A stretch of 64,000 nt of DNA from positions 4,255,266 to 4,319,265 of the forward strand of contig NC_071644.1 of NCBI RefSeq assembly GCF_014839835.1, in the 5' to 3' direction. This stretch comes from Dryobates pubescens (lineage: Eukaryota > Chordata > Aves > Piciformes > Picidae). The notes under the pieces were generated by a model. The model did not search any database, had not been told where the DNA came from, and saw only the letters and a list, made by a program, of their open reading frames with translations. A program made the position numbers and the translations under genes. This document shows, piece by piece, positions 12,601-25,388 of the stretch; position 1 is the stretch's first letter; the number at the start of each line of letters is the position of its first letter.

Positions 12601-15600
12601 CTTTCAAAAGTTGCCAGAATCACCCATCTGCAGACAGGTTTCTCCAGGGGCAATCATGTTCAGAGCAGGAGGTTACAAGATGGTACTTCTTGTGCCGTGC
12701 CGTGTATAGCCCCAGCAGGTTAGTAGTAGATCACTTTCTGAGCAGTCCTGCTGGTTTTATGGTTGCCTTGACAGTTGTGAGATTGTTTTGTTTTCATTAT
12801 TTTCCTTAAACAAATCAAATTACATAAGTATGGATTTCTGATGCTGGATGTTTGTGCTATACACCTTCTCTGCTCAACACTACCAACTCACCAGGACTCT
12901 TTGCTCACAGTTTGCAATCACACTACCCTGGATCTCAGACCTTCTGTGTCCATGCAGTATGCATAGTTGAGCAGCTGGCATTTCCAGGAGGTGGAAATAA
13001 CTACCAAAGGGTAAGGAAGAGCAGAAGTTGCAGAAGCAAAAATAAAAAGTAAAGCAGCAACAAAAAGACAGGAAGAGTTGAACATTTTGCATGTGGAACA
13101 CAGGAGAGAAACAAATCTCAGTTTCAGCATCCAGCCTGCATCACCCAAGCACAAAGAGTTAACCAGGGAGGGGAAAACTGGCAGGGAAATAACTCACCTA
13201 CTCTGCATTTTGGCAAGCATGATGTAGGAGTGCAGGTAAAAACAACTGTGCTATGTTTGGCTCACTAAATACCACCAGACAAGTGTGAACCACATCACTC
13301 CCACCTCCTCAAAACTACTCTTCTGATACTATTCTAGACATCAAGGTGGGGACTGATTGTTGAACCTCAGCAGTCAAGCTGCACGTGTGTCATTTCCCCC
13401 TTCCTCCCCCAATGAGCCCAAAGCTTTAACTTCAGTTATTTGAGATTTCCTGTACACATGGTCCCACCCTTGGGGGATGTGTGCCCCAGGTGCAATGGCT
13501 TTGAAGCTTGCCTAACAGTCTTTTGGTGCCATTCTCCACTGACTGTGTTCATAGCTCAAGAACCAGAAAAAAGCCTGAGCAGGAGGAATATCAGCTGCCA
13601 TCACCTGTACAGAAAATGGTACTGAAAGTAAGTAGATGAAAGAAGTGGCTTAAGTGGTTTTCTTTTGTATGTGCATTCACTCACTCCTGAAGATTTGCTG
13701 ATAACTGTGGGTGGGAAATTATGTTCAGTGTTGACTGCAGCACTATTTTGTGGAGCTGGATAGCTGATTTTAAGTTTAAAACAAACAAACAAAAAAACCA
13801 AACCCCAAACCCAACCAAACAAAAAAGGTAAAAAAACATAAAGAGAATAAATAGAAGGGAAGTGGAAGGAAGATTAAAATGAAAAAGGATTCTTATGAGC
13901 CCGTTGTGTGAAGGAGGACGTGAAGAGCTGTCCAAGACTGGCTTGAGGATGTGGCAAAAAAATTAATTTCAAAACTCAGCAGAGGTGAGATGATTGAGAT
14001 GGGTGGCTCTCTACAGGCAGACGTAAATCGGATCTCTGCTCTTCACCAGACCTCACTAGGACATTTGTCACTGTGGGGGAGCTTTTGTAAAGCCTGGTTT
14101 TGAAGGAGAAAAGAGCTTTGCTTGGGACTGGCTCAGAGTCAGATCTCTGTCCCTTTTCTTCTTTTACAGGACAATTTCTCCATCCCTTGGTCTTGTTTAC
14201 TTACACAGCTTCTAAACACTTCTAGTGGTGTGGCCAGCAGTGGAAGATACTCCAGCAGGAACCTCAGTGCTAACAACCAAGCATTAAAGCCCTCTTTATC
14301 ATTAGAGCACAAATAAATGTCAAAAATCTCCCTAAGGAGAAAAAAAAAAGAAAGGGGGGAAAAGAAAAAGGCAAAACATTTCTCTAAGTAGAGACTGGGG
14401 ATGGTGGAGCACCACAAAGTGCCCCACTTGATGCGGGGGTTTCTGGCCAACAGGGGGAGTTTCAGACATTTCCAGAACTTGTCTCGCCAAGGTGTTTCCT
14501 GCTTCTGACCTTTATGTGTTCTGAGTCACAGCCAGCTTTCTAAAGCTCTCTGTGTCCCTTGACAAAGGGCTGTTCCCTTTCTGATGTGAGACACTTTCTA
14601 AACGGTTTGACTATAAGGATAATGGCAGATTTTCCATACCTCCATTTCATAGCTTTTTGTCTCTGATGAGAAACTTGCCTAATTTCACTGCAGTATTTCA
14701 CACCCTGAAGCAAGCTGAAATGAATTCTTAGACCTGCCTTGTTCTAGCCACTTCAAAAGTGTCAGCTGATAAAATCACACAAAAGATCCTAGCAAGTTAT
14801 CCTGTTTGCATTCAGACCAAAGAGGAGCAGGGCAGTGGTGAACAAGTTCACATCTGAATGCATATTAGATAGTGATTCATGAAACTGCACTTTTCTTCAG
14901 GTACCAAATGCAATTCTGCAGACACCCACGGCTCCTGCTATCTCTACAAGAAATGCTTCATGGCATTGTGGCTGAATGCCAAACATACTGACCTGAGGGA
15001 CACTGGTAACAGCAGCTTTGAGAAGTTTCATCATAGAACCAATTCTTAAGTGTATCACAGGAATGAGATGGGGTTAATGATGTCTAGAAATCAAAACAGA
15101 CAAAAAGCACAATTAGAAAACAGTTCTGTATTAGGACAGATCCCATTCTCTGTCTCAAGTGATGGTAGGGAAAAATGCACAGCTTTTTGAAAGTTCAGGT
15201 TTCCCCAGCACAATTCCTCCTGTTGCGTACACGCTTAAGCAAGGATTGCAGTGTTGAGTGTATTTAGCAACAATTCAATATTCTCAGTTCCCAAGAGATT
15301 ACACTGCTACGTTTCTTCTGATAGGAAAATCTGATTTTTTCATTTGGTATCTCCCTTAATAATCCCCTAAAACTATTATCTGAATTTCAGTTTCAGTATT
15401 TGCTACAAGGTGTAAATTTTTTGCTAAAGGCCCAATCAGCAGCTTCCCCAGAGATTTTCCCACACTATACTGGTAGTAGAACAGTTAAATATTTCAGAAA
15501 GCCTGCATCTCACTTTCTGCAGATGAATTTCCCATTGGCCTTGGAAATAACACCTACTGTCTCTTACTGCCTCTTTATGCAGCGCTGAATCTTACTACCT

Positions 15601-18600
15601 GACTACTTTCACAGCTGTATTCTCCTGTTCAGTGCGCTGTTCATGTCACAGCAGGACCATAAAACACAGAAGTTATTTAACTTGCCCCAGGTTATGTCAG
15701 AAAACAGGAACTTTCAGTCAAGGAGGAAATTAACAAAAGAAGAAGAAACAGAAACATATTGAAACCATTAGGTTGCATGGAGCTGCAGCACTAGAGCTGA
15801 GAAATCCCTTTTGAGACATACAAGCATTTTTTCTAGCTTCCTGCACAAGCAGCGGAGGTCTGCTTGCTCAGCCTTACTCACATCCAGTTTATGAATGTGC
15901 ACCCTGCGTTTTAATTTTCTGAAGAGGAAGCCCTAGATTGTAGAAAAGAAAGAGGAATCTCCTTGCATCTGCATGAAGAAGCACCCTGGTTGCCAGCCAC
16001 TCTGAGGCTACACTGAATAACAGGAAATGAGATGAAACCAGTCACTAGTCAAAGGGTTATACAGGAGTCACTTCAGTGACATGAATTAACTAGTTCTATG
16101 AAGAAAGTGCAAGAAACAACAGCATTCTGACTGTAGCTAAGCCATACAGGATTAGTTTCTTTCTAAGAGCTATGGGATGTCACCACAAAACCTTCACCTT
16201 CTCTTCCTGGTTCTCCTGGGAAACCAGCTCTGGTTGCAAATGATGTTGAATTTGAGATTGGGAACAACATTCTTGATTGACTTATGCAGCACATAAGTGT
16301 ACAGCTTATTTAACTGTCTCTTTTGGGGTTTGAATAAAGGAATAGTGTCTGTGTAAAGTGTGAGGGAAAGGCTGCTTTGGAAAAAGTTACCTTGTCTAAA
16401 ATCCTAAAATCAGGAATTTAGGATTAGATTCTGCCCTCAGTTACATCAATACAAACTCTAATGGTCATCTGCACCTGGTGCTGTGATAAATTACTGCATG
16501 AACTACACATACATACTGCATAAATGATGAAAATACACACACAAAAGTACTCAACCTTTACTCTTTCCTTTCCACAAGAGGGCAGCTATATACTACAGGC
16601 AGCTGCACCATACCTGACCTCTGCAGCTTCCCAACAAATGCTGCTTTCTAGTTGTAAGCACAGCTTCCAAGCTACCTTTACTGTTTATAGAGCCAAGCCC
16701 AAGGTACTCTGCTCTAAAAAAAAGTCACTTTAACAAACCATGGCACAGTTTCTATAGCTGAAAAAACATCTCCTCCTGTATTCCAGTTTAAATATTGGCA
16801 ATGGTAAAGATGGTGCTGAATTCAGTGGGCTACTCTGCAGTTCAGTCAGGACAAGGTTTGACTCATTTATGTATGGCCTTTTAAGCACATAGTAAAAAGT
16901 GATGGTGAGGCAGAGTAAGAAATCAGCTTGCCACAAATGAGCTGTAAGTCAGGAAGAAAGCATATTACAGTAAAAAAAAAAAAATATCTTCTACCAACAC
17001 TGGCTATTCTAGAACTGACTAATAGCCTAGCAAAACAGTCAACTCCAGGTCAAGCTTCTGTCCAGATTCTGACAGTACAAACGAAGCTGATGATCTAAGC
17101 CTTCAAGTAGTCGAGCTTCATCTACTTCATAGTAAAGACACTATTAACAAGTGAGAGTTAACTCAGTATTAAACAAAACTCAAACTGCAGACTCAAGTAA
17201 GGTGGGATATGGTTTGAAATATGACCAATAAGCTGTGACCTGCTCACTTTAAACAGTATCATCTGTATTGCACTAGCAGTAAAAGCAAGAACTGCTGTCA
17301 GAGAGGCAAGGCTGAAAGCAAATGAAAAGCCAGTTTCTCATGCCAGCAAGATCTACACCTCAACTGTACACACTGATGATTTTGCAGTGAGTCTGAATGC
17401 TGACAATGGATATCAGAAAACCAAATCTTCTCTCTACTCCATTTTGTGAGCAAACCACCAAAACTGATGTCAAACAGCAAAAATACCTTCTTGTTTTGGT
17501 TTGGTTTTCCTGTCACACCTCTCAAAGCAGTTTGTGTTCAGCAGACTGGACAAACTTATTTTAATTCCCTCCTAAATATTCCTCAGGTGAGGAAGGACTG
17601 CAGATTCTGATCCCACAGAAGAACGGTGATCTCTTTATGTTTCAGAAAGGCACCAGTGGCAGACCAGAGAAGCAGGGCAAAGTAGAGCGAGGTTGCAATG
17701 TGGGAGGGGAATTTACAACCAAAGAGACAGGACAAACTCCTACTCTTACCAAAAGAGCCAGGAGGATCTCTCAAGTGTCTGTGAAGAGGTTGCAGGACTT
17801 GGTTATTTTCAAAGATTAAGTAGAGTCATTTCTTGTAAAAAGAAAAATCTGCTGGCAGCCCAAGTGGTGTGTTATATCCTTCAGTTACAATGCACAGACA
17901 GGTATCTTTGGCTGATATATGCTCCTACTTCCACTGCAAGGGGAAATGGCCAGTTTCAGGGTCTCACACCATATGCAGTTACTAACCTGCCTGTGCAAAG
18001 AGCCTCTGTGAGTGATTTTATTAATTTTGTTTCTCAAGAAAAAAGTGTGTGCATAAGTGTGAGCCTGGGAAATGACATGGATTTATGCCAGGGGCTGAGG
18101 ACTTGCTGCCTCGTGATCCACTAGAGAGGAGTGAAGTGGGGGTGGTGGTGAAGCAAAGCCACAAGAGATGATATGATCTGAGCAGGGAGCTAGCTTGCAT
18201 GTACATGGGCTGTGTCTATTTTAAGTCAAGCTGATGCAGAAATAATACCCCATTCAAGAGGAAGCCAGTGTCAGAGGGGTGGGTAGTTATAAAGAAGAAT
18301 GTATTTTATTGTTTTATTCGATTTCACACCTTTCAATTTGCCAGCCCTGACTCACATCAGCTGAGTGAACAGAAGCCCTCTAGAACCAACCTCTGCAAGG
18401 AAAGTGCCTGTAATCAGAACACCTGGCCATCCAGGCAAAAAGAAAATCCACTCACACAAACAAACCAGAACAGTCCCCCACCTCTATCAAAGCTTTCCTC
18501 ATTCCCAAGCATGATGTTCCTGGAGGTGCAGCAACACTATCAATGCCAACAAAAAGATGCAGATCATAGATAGTATCTCCTGCTCCTACTTGCAAAGTTC

Positions 18601-18871
18601 CCAGAGAAGGCAAACTCTCCTGGCAGCTCTGCTCTACACCTTTATCACCCTGTTTCACCACAAAGCCTGTGTCTGTGGATGCCCATCTCCCAGCACCCAG
18701 CCTATAGGTAAGATAGCCCTGCAGCTCAGTTTTCCCCCAGACCTCTCCAGGCTCCTGCACCCTGAGGGGCTTCAGGATCCTGGTTCCACCCTACCTTACC
18801 TGTGGAGCTGTCTGGATATCATGAAGAAGGACAAAGAGCCACAGTCCCAGTGCCAAGCTGCAGGCAGCCAT
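6638..18871 (-). CDS. TNFRSF8: TNFRSF8 (CD30), complete coding region, 10 exons
   Basis: Coding exons: 18871-18800, 15083-14993, 12217-12095, 11682-11527, 11424-11331, 10880-10600, 10409-10305, 8687-8662, 8352-8145, 6870-6638. All have GT/AG borders and matching phases, giving 462 residues. Exon 1 encodes a signal peptide (MAACSLALGLWLFVLLHDIQ). Exons 2-6 encode cysteine-rich domains; exon 4 contains SSRVCECRPGLFC, as in mammalian CD30. Exon 6 continues into a Ser/Thr-rich stalk. Exon 7 holds the membrane segment and a basic stop (WKWKVCKK). The tail contains ILKANTVIVG, HYPEQETE and VEEEGKE, the CD30 signature with TRAF-binding motifs. CD30 is a lymphocyte receptor for CD30L that activates NF-kB through TRAFs. 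Length resembles mouse CD30 (one CRD set) rather than human (duplicated set). Exons 5-6 complete a TNFR2-like fourth CRD. A further small phase 1-1 cytoplasmic exon could have been missed. Confidence 0.93.
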
Positions 18872-19300
18872 CTGTAGTGGTATTAAATCTCTCTAGCTCC
18901 CAGCATCGCAGGGTAGACAGCCAGGTTGCTCCTCCTGGAGGCTGAGATTCTCCCAGGGTCCAGCCTCGTCTTGCTCCTTCTCTGTTCATTCAGTCCAGAG
19001 CCGTTCCATCTGTTCAAGACAAGCAGGAGACAGGCTTTGAGGCTCAAGCAAACTGAGAAAAATTTTTGAAGGAAGGGGGAGGAAGAGGGCTGCCCAAGAA
19101 AGAAAGGTTAAAAAAAAGAACAAAACAAAACCACGTCAATCACTAGTCCCAGAGCTGTTGGGTTTCTCCACACATCAGGGTTGTCACAGGAGGTACAGGA
19201 TGGCTGTGCTGAAACACAGCCTCCTGAGTCATGTAGGCTGCCCTCAGAGAGCTCTTCACCACCCCAAAGCCTTGGCTAGGCACAAGTCCAAGCCCAGCCC
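18872..19300 (-). promoter_or_regulatory. Upstream region of TNFRSF8
   Basis: Sequence directly 5' of the start ATG. It has no CpG island, unlike the other gene starts here, but carries purine-rich runs (19060-19120 on the plus strand). The bases before the ATG (ACTACAG) could also be read as a splice acceptor, so an upstream noncoding exon is possible. The start site is not resolved. Confidence 0.3.
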
Positions 19301-21266
19301 CATCCATTCACCACATTCTCAATAGCTACAACTCAAGAAAGTTCCCAGTAAGAAACACACATTTTTGCAGTACAGTCATTTTACTGCTGTTTGGATGAGT
19401 GTGTGAAAACTCACAACTGACCAGGGTGACTCCACAATGGTTTAGACTTTACTTAAACAGCAACATACTTCAAAGCATCCTCTTGAGAATCCTTCTCTTT
19501 CCTCCAATCCCACATGAAATCAGTTCCTGCTCCTTTGGACTGCTACTCATCATTTCACTCTCATTTGTTACTCTGGATAATGGTTTTTGGCTCTGGTGCC
19601 CAGAAGGATTTCACTTGGTTTAAGATGCTTATGCTTTCTTATCTGCCCTAAAGGTTTCATCAAAAGTAGAAGTTAGCCACTTCAAAGGGGAAAAAAAGGC
19701 AGACTGCCTTGAAAACCTCTCTGAGATTCTCAGGAAAATAATGAGAATTTGAATTCTCACACCCATGGTTTTTTGCTTCTCACCCTTATCAGCAACAAGA
19801 AAAATAAATGAGAAAAGACTGAAGTGGGATTATTGATTATGAAAATGGATTATTTTATTGAAGACCCACAGCTACCTCACTGCCATTGCAACAGAGTACC
19901 AAAGATGAGTGCATTTCCTGAGGACCCTGAGATGATGTTAATACTTTAAGTCACAGCTCTAACTCTTTCTTTTTCACTACCTCACTTTCTTTCTCCAGAA
20001 TATCATCTTACAAACCCAGTGTTTTCAAAACATTGCATACCCTGTATTTGATACATGAACCTAATGTCCTTCCTTCACTCTCTCAGGTTACTTCTTAAGT
20101 TCTAAGCTCCCTTAGCTAATAAAAGTGATTCTGGTAGGTATGCTTTTAAAGTCTGCAGACAATTAAATATCTGAATGTCCAAATATTCCTAATTAAATAA
20201 TGGGCTAGAAAACATCTTCAATGTGTGCTATATGCCATTAGGCAATTATCCCAACTAAGGAGTGCAGCTTCAGGTGACACAGTAGTCAGGACAATTGGTA
20301 AGCTGTTTGACTTCCTTTTTTTTTATTTTCTGATCAGCTGCTATCTAAGCTTTTCTGGCAAAAGGACAGGAACCAGCATACAACACAGCCTGGAAACTTT
20401 TCACTTCTGTAAGTCATACTGCTGAGGTCAACGTGCCTGATAAAACAACCAAGTATTTCAGTACAAAAAAAAAAATGTGTGTGAAAGACTTTGCCTGGAC
20501 TGGCAACATGGAGAAAAAAACAACAACTGAAATGAGCATACTGAACATTTTGTATACAATGTAAACAGTGCTAGGAGTTTTTAAACCCAATCAAATTTGG
20601 CAAAGGATGCAATGACATTAATTATACAAATTTACATAGGAGCTGACTTGGGTTGAGAGTTAAGATTCCAGGAATACTCTCACTAAGGGGAAAGGTTGTG
20701 GTGGATGACCAGTGTTCCTCAGAAAAATCTATCTTACCCATCCAAACCCAGACTTTCCAGTTGCCATCCTTCTTAGAACTTCTTGTTCTTAAATTCACTC
20801 TTGATTGAATTGGACATTTTCAAGGATGGAAAGTAGAAAGGGCTTATTGCTGCTACTGGCTTTTCAGAAAGGACTACTTTTCATAGGACTACTGCAAGTC
20901 TGTAGCAAAAGCAACAGCAATTAAAAGAGTGAAGACGTTGCTGAATAGCAGTGTTCTGTTTAAAACTGAATGCAGTAACTCAGCCTTGGTGTGTTTTGAT
21001 TTAAAACAACGAAAGGGGCTTTCCAAAATAAGCCCTATCAGTAACTGGAAGAAGCACCTCTCTTTTATAACAAGCCCACACTACTGTTCTCTAAATGCAG
21101 CCTGCATTTCCTAGAAAATAATTATCTGTTATTATGAAAAAATAAATAAAAGCAGAACAAATAGAAGCAAACAACCAGCCCCTACTTCTCTGTTCTTCCA
21201 TCAGAGGACAATGCCCACACCAGAAAAACAAATGGGGAAAGCCCCTGTGAGCATTCTATTACTTAC

Positions 21267-21405
21267 AGAATCATAGAATCCTAGAATGGTTTGGGTTGAA
21301 AGGGACCTTGAAGATTATTGAGTTCCAACCCCTCTGCCACAGGCATGGACACCTCCCACTAGACCAGGTTGCTCAAGGCCCCATCCAGCCTGGCCTTGAA
21401 CACAT
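21267..21405 (-). mobile_element. CR1 LINE 3' end fragment
   Basis: The plus strand reads AGAATCATAGAATC and then the CR1 tail containing GGTTGAAAGGGACCT and TCCAACCCCTCTGCC. These are the reverse complement of the 3' UTR and terminal ATTCTATG repeat of avian CR1. The element is 5'-truncated, as most CR1 insertions are. Its similarity to the usual tail suggests moderate age. Confidence 0.92.
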
Positions 21406-23987
21406 TTGTTTGATTGCACATATTTGTGTCTAACATCTGACTCTCCTTTTGGTTTGAATGTTAAAGGTAGCAATGCCCAAAGACAAGGCTGCTTTTAAGT
21501 ATTTTAGTTAATTTATTTAGTTAATGCTGAACTTAGCTAATGCTTAAGTAATTTTTACACTGGGTATCCAAACTGTGGATCATCTGTGTTGCATGGAGTT
21601 AAGGTGGAAGGGAATAGAGCAAGTATTGTAAGTCATTTAATACCTGGAGCAAAAGAATGTAGACACAGCTAAGTCATGCTGCCCAAGATATTCCTTCAGC
21701 ACTGCCTATTCATTGTTCTGCTCCTAGGGGCAGCCTTTTAGAGAGAGTATCCATAAAATACTACAGGAGCAGCACTGCTACACACATGCTCAAACAAAGG
21801 CACTTAGCACGCTATTTTCTGAAAGTGGCTGATTTTAGTCTCATATTCAAGTCTCACTTTTGGCATAGTTCCTTTTGTTTTTAAATATTTATGTTCAGTT
21901 AATATGCATCTGTGGAAAAAACCAACCCAAAACAACAAACCACAAAGTGTCATCTCCAAACAACTGTCAAACAGCTAAAGGAGACCATGAAATTTAAAAG
22001 CACAGATATTAAAATAACCTTGTCTAAAATCTGTAGTTCAATGTCTGTCCGTGTTGCTATTTAAAGCATTGCAGTGTGCTTCTTAGCTAGATCGAACACC
22101 ATCAGACACTAGCAGTTCATGAGGAGCCTCAGTACTACCAAAGGCAGTGCTACCATAGAGGGGTGGTCACAGAAAAGGTGGAATCCTTAACAAATTAAAA
22201 AAGAAACATGAAGGTATTTACTGTAATAAATCCCCCAAAATCTCATGGCTAAAGGAAAGAAATCAAGAAGTCACCAAAAATTACTTTCTTGATACCTCTC
22301 TTGATCCGCTTATACTTTTTAGAAATGGGAGAACTCCCTTCCTTAGGAATATGAAGCTCTAGTAACAAGAGACAGGGAGAGCTGTCAGGATCCCACATAT
22401 TTTAGGCATTGTGAGTGCAGTAAACATACTGAACTTATCCGGAAATCTTTCAGTATTCCAAAGAGGGCAGACAGGAGGGAGGGAGAGCAAAACTGGTGCA
22501 ATGTGATCTCATTGGGAAACATCACTTAGCAAGCGAGAAATCTAAGTCTGAGCTGGTTGAGGCTGACAGTATTTGAACTTGTCTGAATGTGTCAAAAGGA
22601 ATAAAATCTCATTTGTGCCAAGTATGCCACAGACTGGCAAAATTCTCTCTCTGTGCCACTCTGGTACTGATACTTATTTTCTGGCACGAACACTTACCTT
22701 ATTTTTAGTATTAAATATTTGTCAATCCATTTAAATTGCTCCACCAATCAAATCACTCTGCAATGTTAAATACATTGCAGGTGCTCTTGATAACAAGACT
22801 TGCAGAACTGTTGATTTAGCTATTTACCTTGGCATATTTGTTCACTGTGATCAGCAAAGAAGACGGTATGAAGCTCTTGTTGCATACTTGTTGAAATGTA
22901 GCAGCAGCTTAAAATGAGAGTTCCCAGCAGGAAGAACCTTGCTTATAATGAGCTGGAGTCATAATAAAATCCCAATACATAGGGGAAATCCTAAGTAATT
23001 TCAATAACTGTAGTTTCAGTAGATATAAATTCTCACAGGATGTTTCTGGTCTTTAGTAAAAATAACAGAAAAAGCAATCATCTTCCTTGATTTATAGAAC
23101 ATTTCAGACAGAGGCAAACCACCAATCTAAAATAAACAAAGAGACAAACTCCTCTTTGTCTGCAGCTTGGGACTTTTGCCTTAATCTGTGTTCTTGCTGA
23201 GCATAGACAATTCCTTGCCAATTAATGAACAGCCTAAGGAAGGAGATGTATCCTGGTCTGTTCCCAAGCAATGATAAGGTTACTTTTTTGGTAATTCTTG
23301 GGTCTTTTTTCAATTACAGAATATAAGGTCAAAAAGTATATTTGTGAAACAGCCAGTTCCTGACTGTGGGAAGCTCAGAATTGCTATCAGTGGCAACTGA
23401 TTTTGCTGACTCCATGAAAAAGCTGCTGGAAGAGTTCTCCAGACAAAGAACCTGGATGCACTGGAGAAAAAGAAGCTTCTTGGCTCATATCAGTCTTCCT
23501 TCAAGAAGTCTTGCTTCAGCTGAGGTCTATAAACCCTATGCCTCAAAACCCACTGACTCCAGTCATTCCATTGCCTATTTTCCATTCCAGATACTTGCAT
23601 CCTCAGTTCAATAGTACAACATATGGTAGTGCCAGGCTCTGGCCTGCCAGAAGCAGCAAAGTCACTCTTTGAATTGTTATGCTTAAAAATTAAATTTTCT
23701 GGAAGCATAACTGTGTACTTCTGCTACCAGAAATGTGGACTCAGTGTTTACATGCAAAACAGAAGCAATGCTATCTCTTCCATTTTAGTCACTTTTTGAT
23801 CAGGCTCATTCAGAATTTTGACTGAAGCAAAAATTTAAGCAGTTAAAAAATGTGACAGACTGATCACGGTAATAATAATTTTCAATTAGACTTATTTTAC
23901 AGATGTAACTTCAACATAAAATTGATGTGGATGACAATATCTTGTAACTCTATTTTTGTTATCTCCACTAATACACTACTTCATATA

Positions 23988-24012
23988 GAGTATATATATA
24001 CATACATATATA
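23988..24012. repeat. Short (TA)n/(CATA)n microsatellite
   Basis: About 25 bases of alternating T/A and CATA units, a plain simple-sequence repeat in the spacer. Confidence 0.8.
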
Positions 24013-24337
24013 AAATAACTGAAGTTAAAAAGGGATCTTTATAAGACGTCTTTTTCTGGTGCCCAGCAGCTTCAAATCTAAAGTGCACTTTGAGTCAGAC
24101 TGAAAAATGAGAAGAGCTGACAGAGAACACAGTGCTCTCAGGAAAGACTTGGCTTCCATGAAAGAAACCAAAACCAGATCACAGAATTACTATGCCCACA
24201 GGCTGGCTGAGAGAGAGAGCCTTAGAAGAAAGATCACATCATGTCTGTATTTTCAGTAATTCTGACTACAGCTTCTGGTGTGCTAGATTGGCACATTGTC
24301 ATTCTCCACAGAAAAAGCTTATGACAAAGATGTAATT

Positions 24338-24356
24338 ATTCAAATGTCATTTGAAT
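24338..24356. repeat. 19-bp palindrome with adjacent partial direct repeat
   Basis: ATTCAAATG-T-CATTTGAAT is a perfect inverted repeat around one base. The string TATTATTCAAATGTCATT recurs from 24361, so the left arm is also part of a short tandem duplication. No function can be inferred. Confidence 0.6.
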
Positions 24357-25366
24357 ATGCTATTATTCAAATGTCATTCTTCCCATACCTTGCTAGAAAG
24401 AGAGGCTGACAGTGGTTCAGGAATAGCCACTTAAAGATTACAGCTGTGAAGAAAGTGGTGGGTAATAAAGGTTGCACAGGTAACATTGGATGAAGACTGA
24501 TGTATTTTGAAGATCCTTCATGCCCTTTCTTCACACTGCCTTAGCACTGGTTTAAATTTAAAGCAAAAGTCTTTTCTGCAGCTCATTAGCTGGACTAATT
24601 GCACTCTACATATAAATCACCCACAACAGAATTGTTTTGTTTGTGCCTCTCTCCCCACATCCAGCTTGTGCACTGGTACAAATGAATCCATGAGCACTAG
24701 CTTTGGCTTTAGCTTAGTCTTATCTTGAGTCAAAGTCTTTGTCTGGAGTTCTGTAAAGCTCATGGTCTCCCCTGCTAACCAGAGAGTGCAAGAAGGCTTC
24801 TATAAAGCCAGCAGTTACGTGAGAGGGCTGGTAAAAAGCAAGAAATTTAGCACATACTTGCCTTCCAGCTAGCAGGTTTCTAAACGTGCAGTATGTCCAC
24901 GTAGCTGATAAGCAGCAGCCAGTTTGCAGTAAATTCACACCTTTTTTCTTGCACAGAAATTCCCCTCATGCAGAAAGTCTACCTGAAATAGTATATATAA
25001 TAAAAGAAGCACACTTAAGGTTTATATTGTTTGATTTTGGCTGCATTCTTCATGTGTGTGGTCTTGAACTTTGCCTGGCACTTAAAAGATCTTGAGTTTC
25101 AGCTACTTAAAAGTCGTCAGACTCTGAAGCATCAGAGCAGAACAGTTATGACAGATTATGCCTCAGCTTAAATTCTTGAATTCCCTACTAGAAGGTAACT
25201 CTTGTATCAGGAACATGCCTGTTGAGAAGCCACAAAGGTCTGCCAAAACCTGACTGACCTAAAGCCTCATCAAATTCCAACCTTGCACAAAGTTGATGGT
25301 GAATACATTTGATGTTCAATGGGGAGACCTCTAATGAATTCCTCTCTAGGCATTCTCAAGGCACTC

Positions 25367-25388
25367 ACAGTTAACTCAAGTTAACTGT
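25367..25388. repeat. 22-bp palindrome
   Basis: ACAGTTAACT-CA-AGTTAACTGT is a perfect inverted repeat with a 2-base loop. It holds two GTTAAC sites, which resemble half-sites of HNF1-type homeodomain factors. Chance occurrence is possible. Confidence 0.55.
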
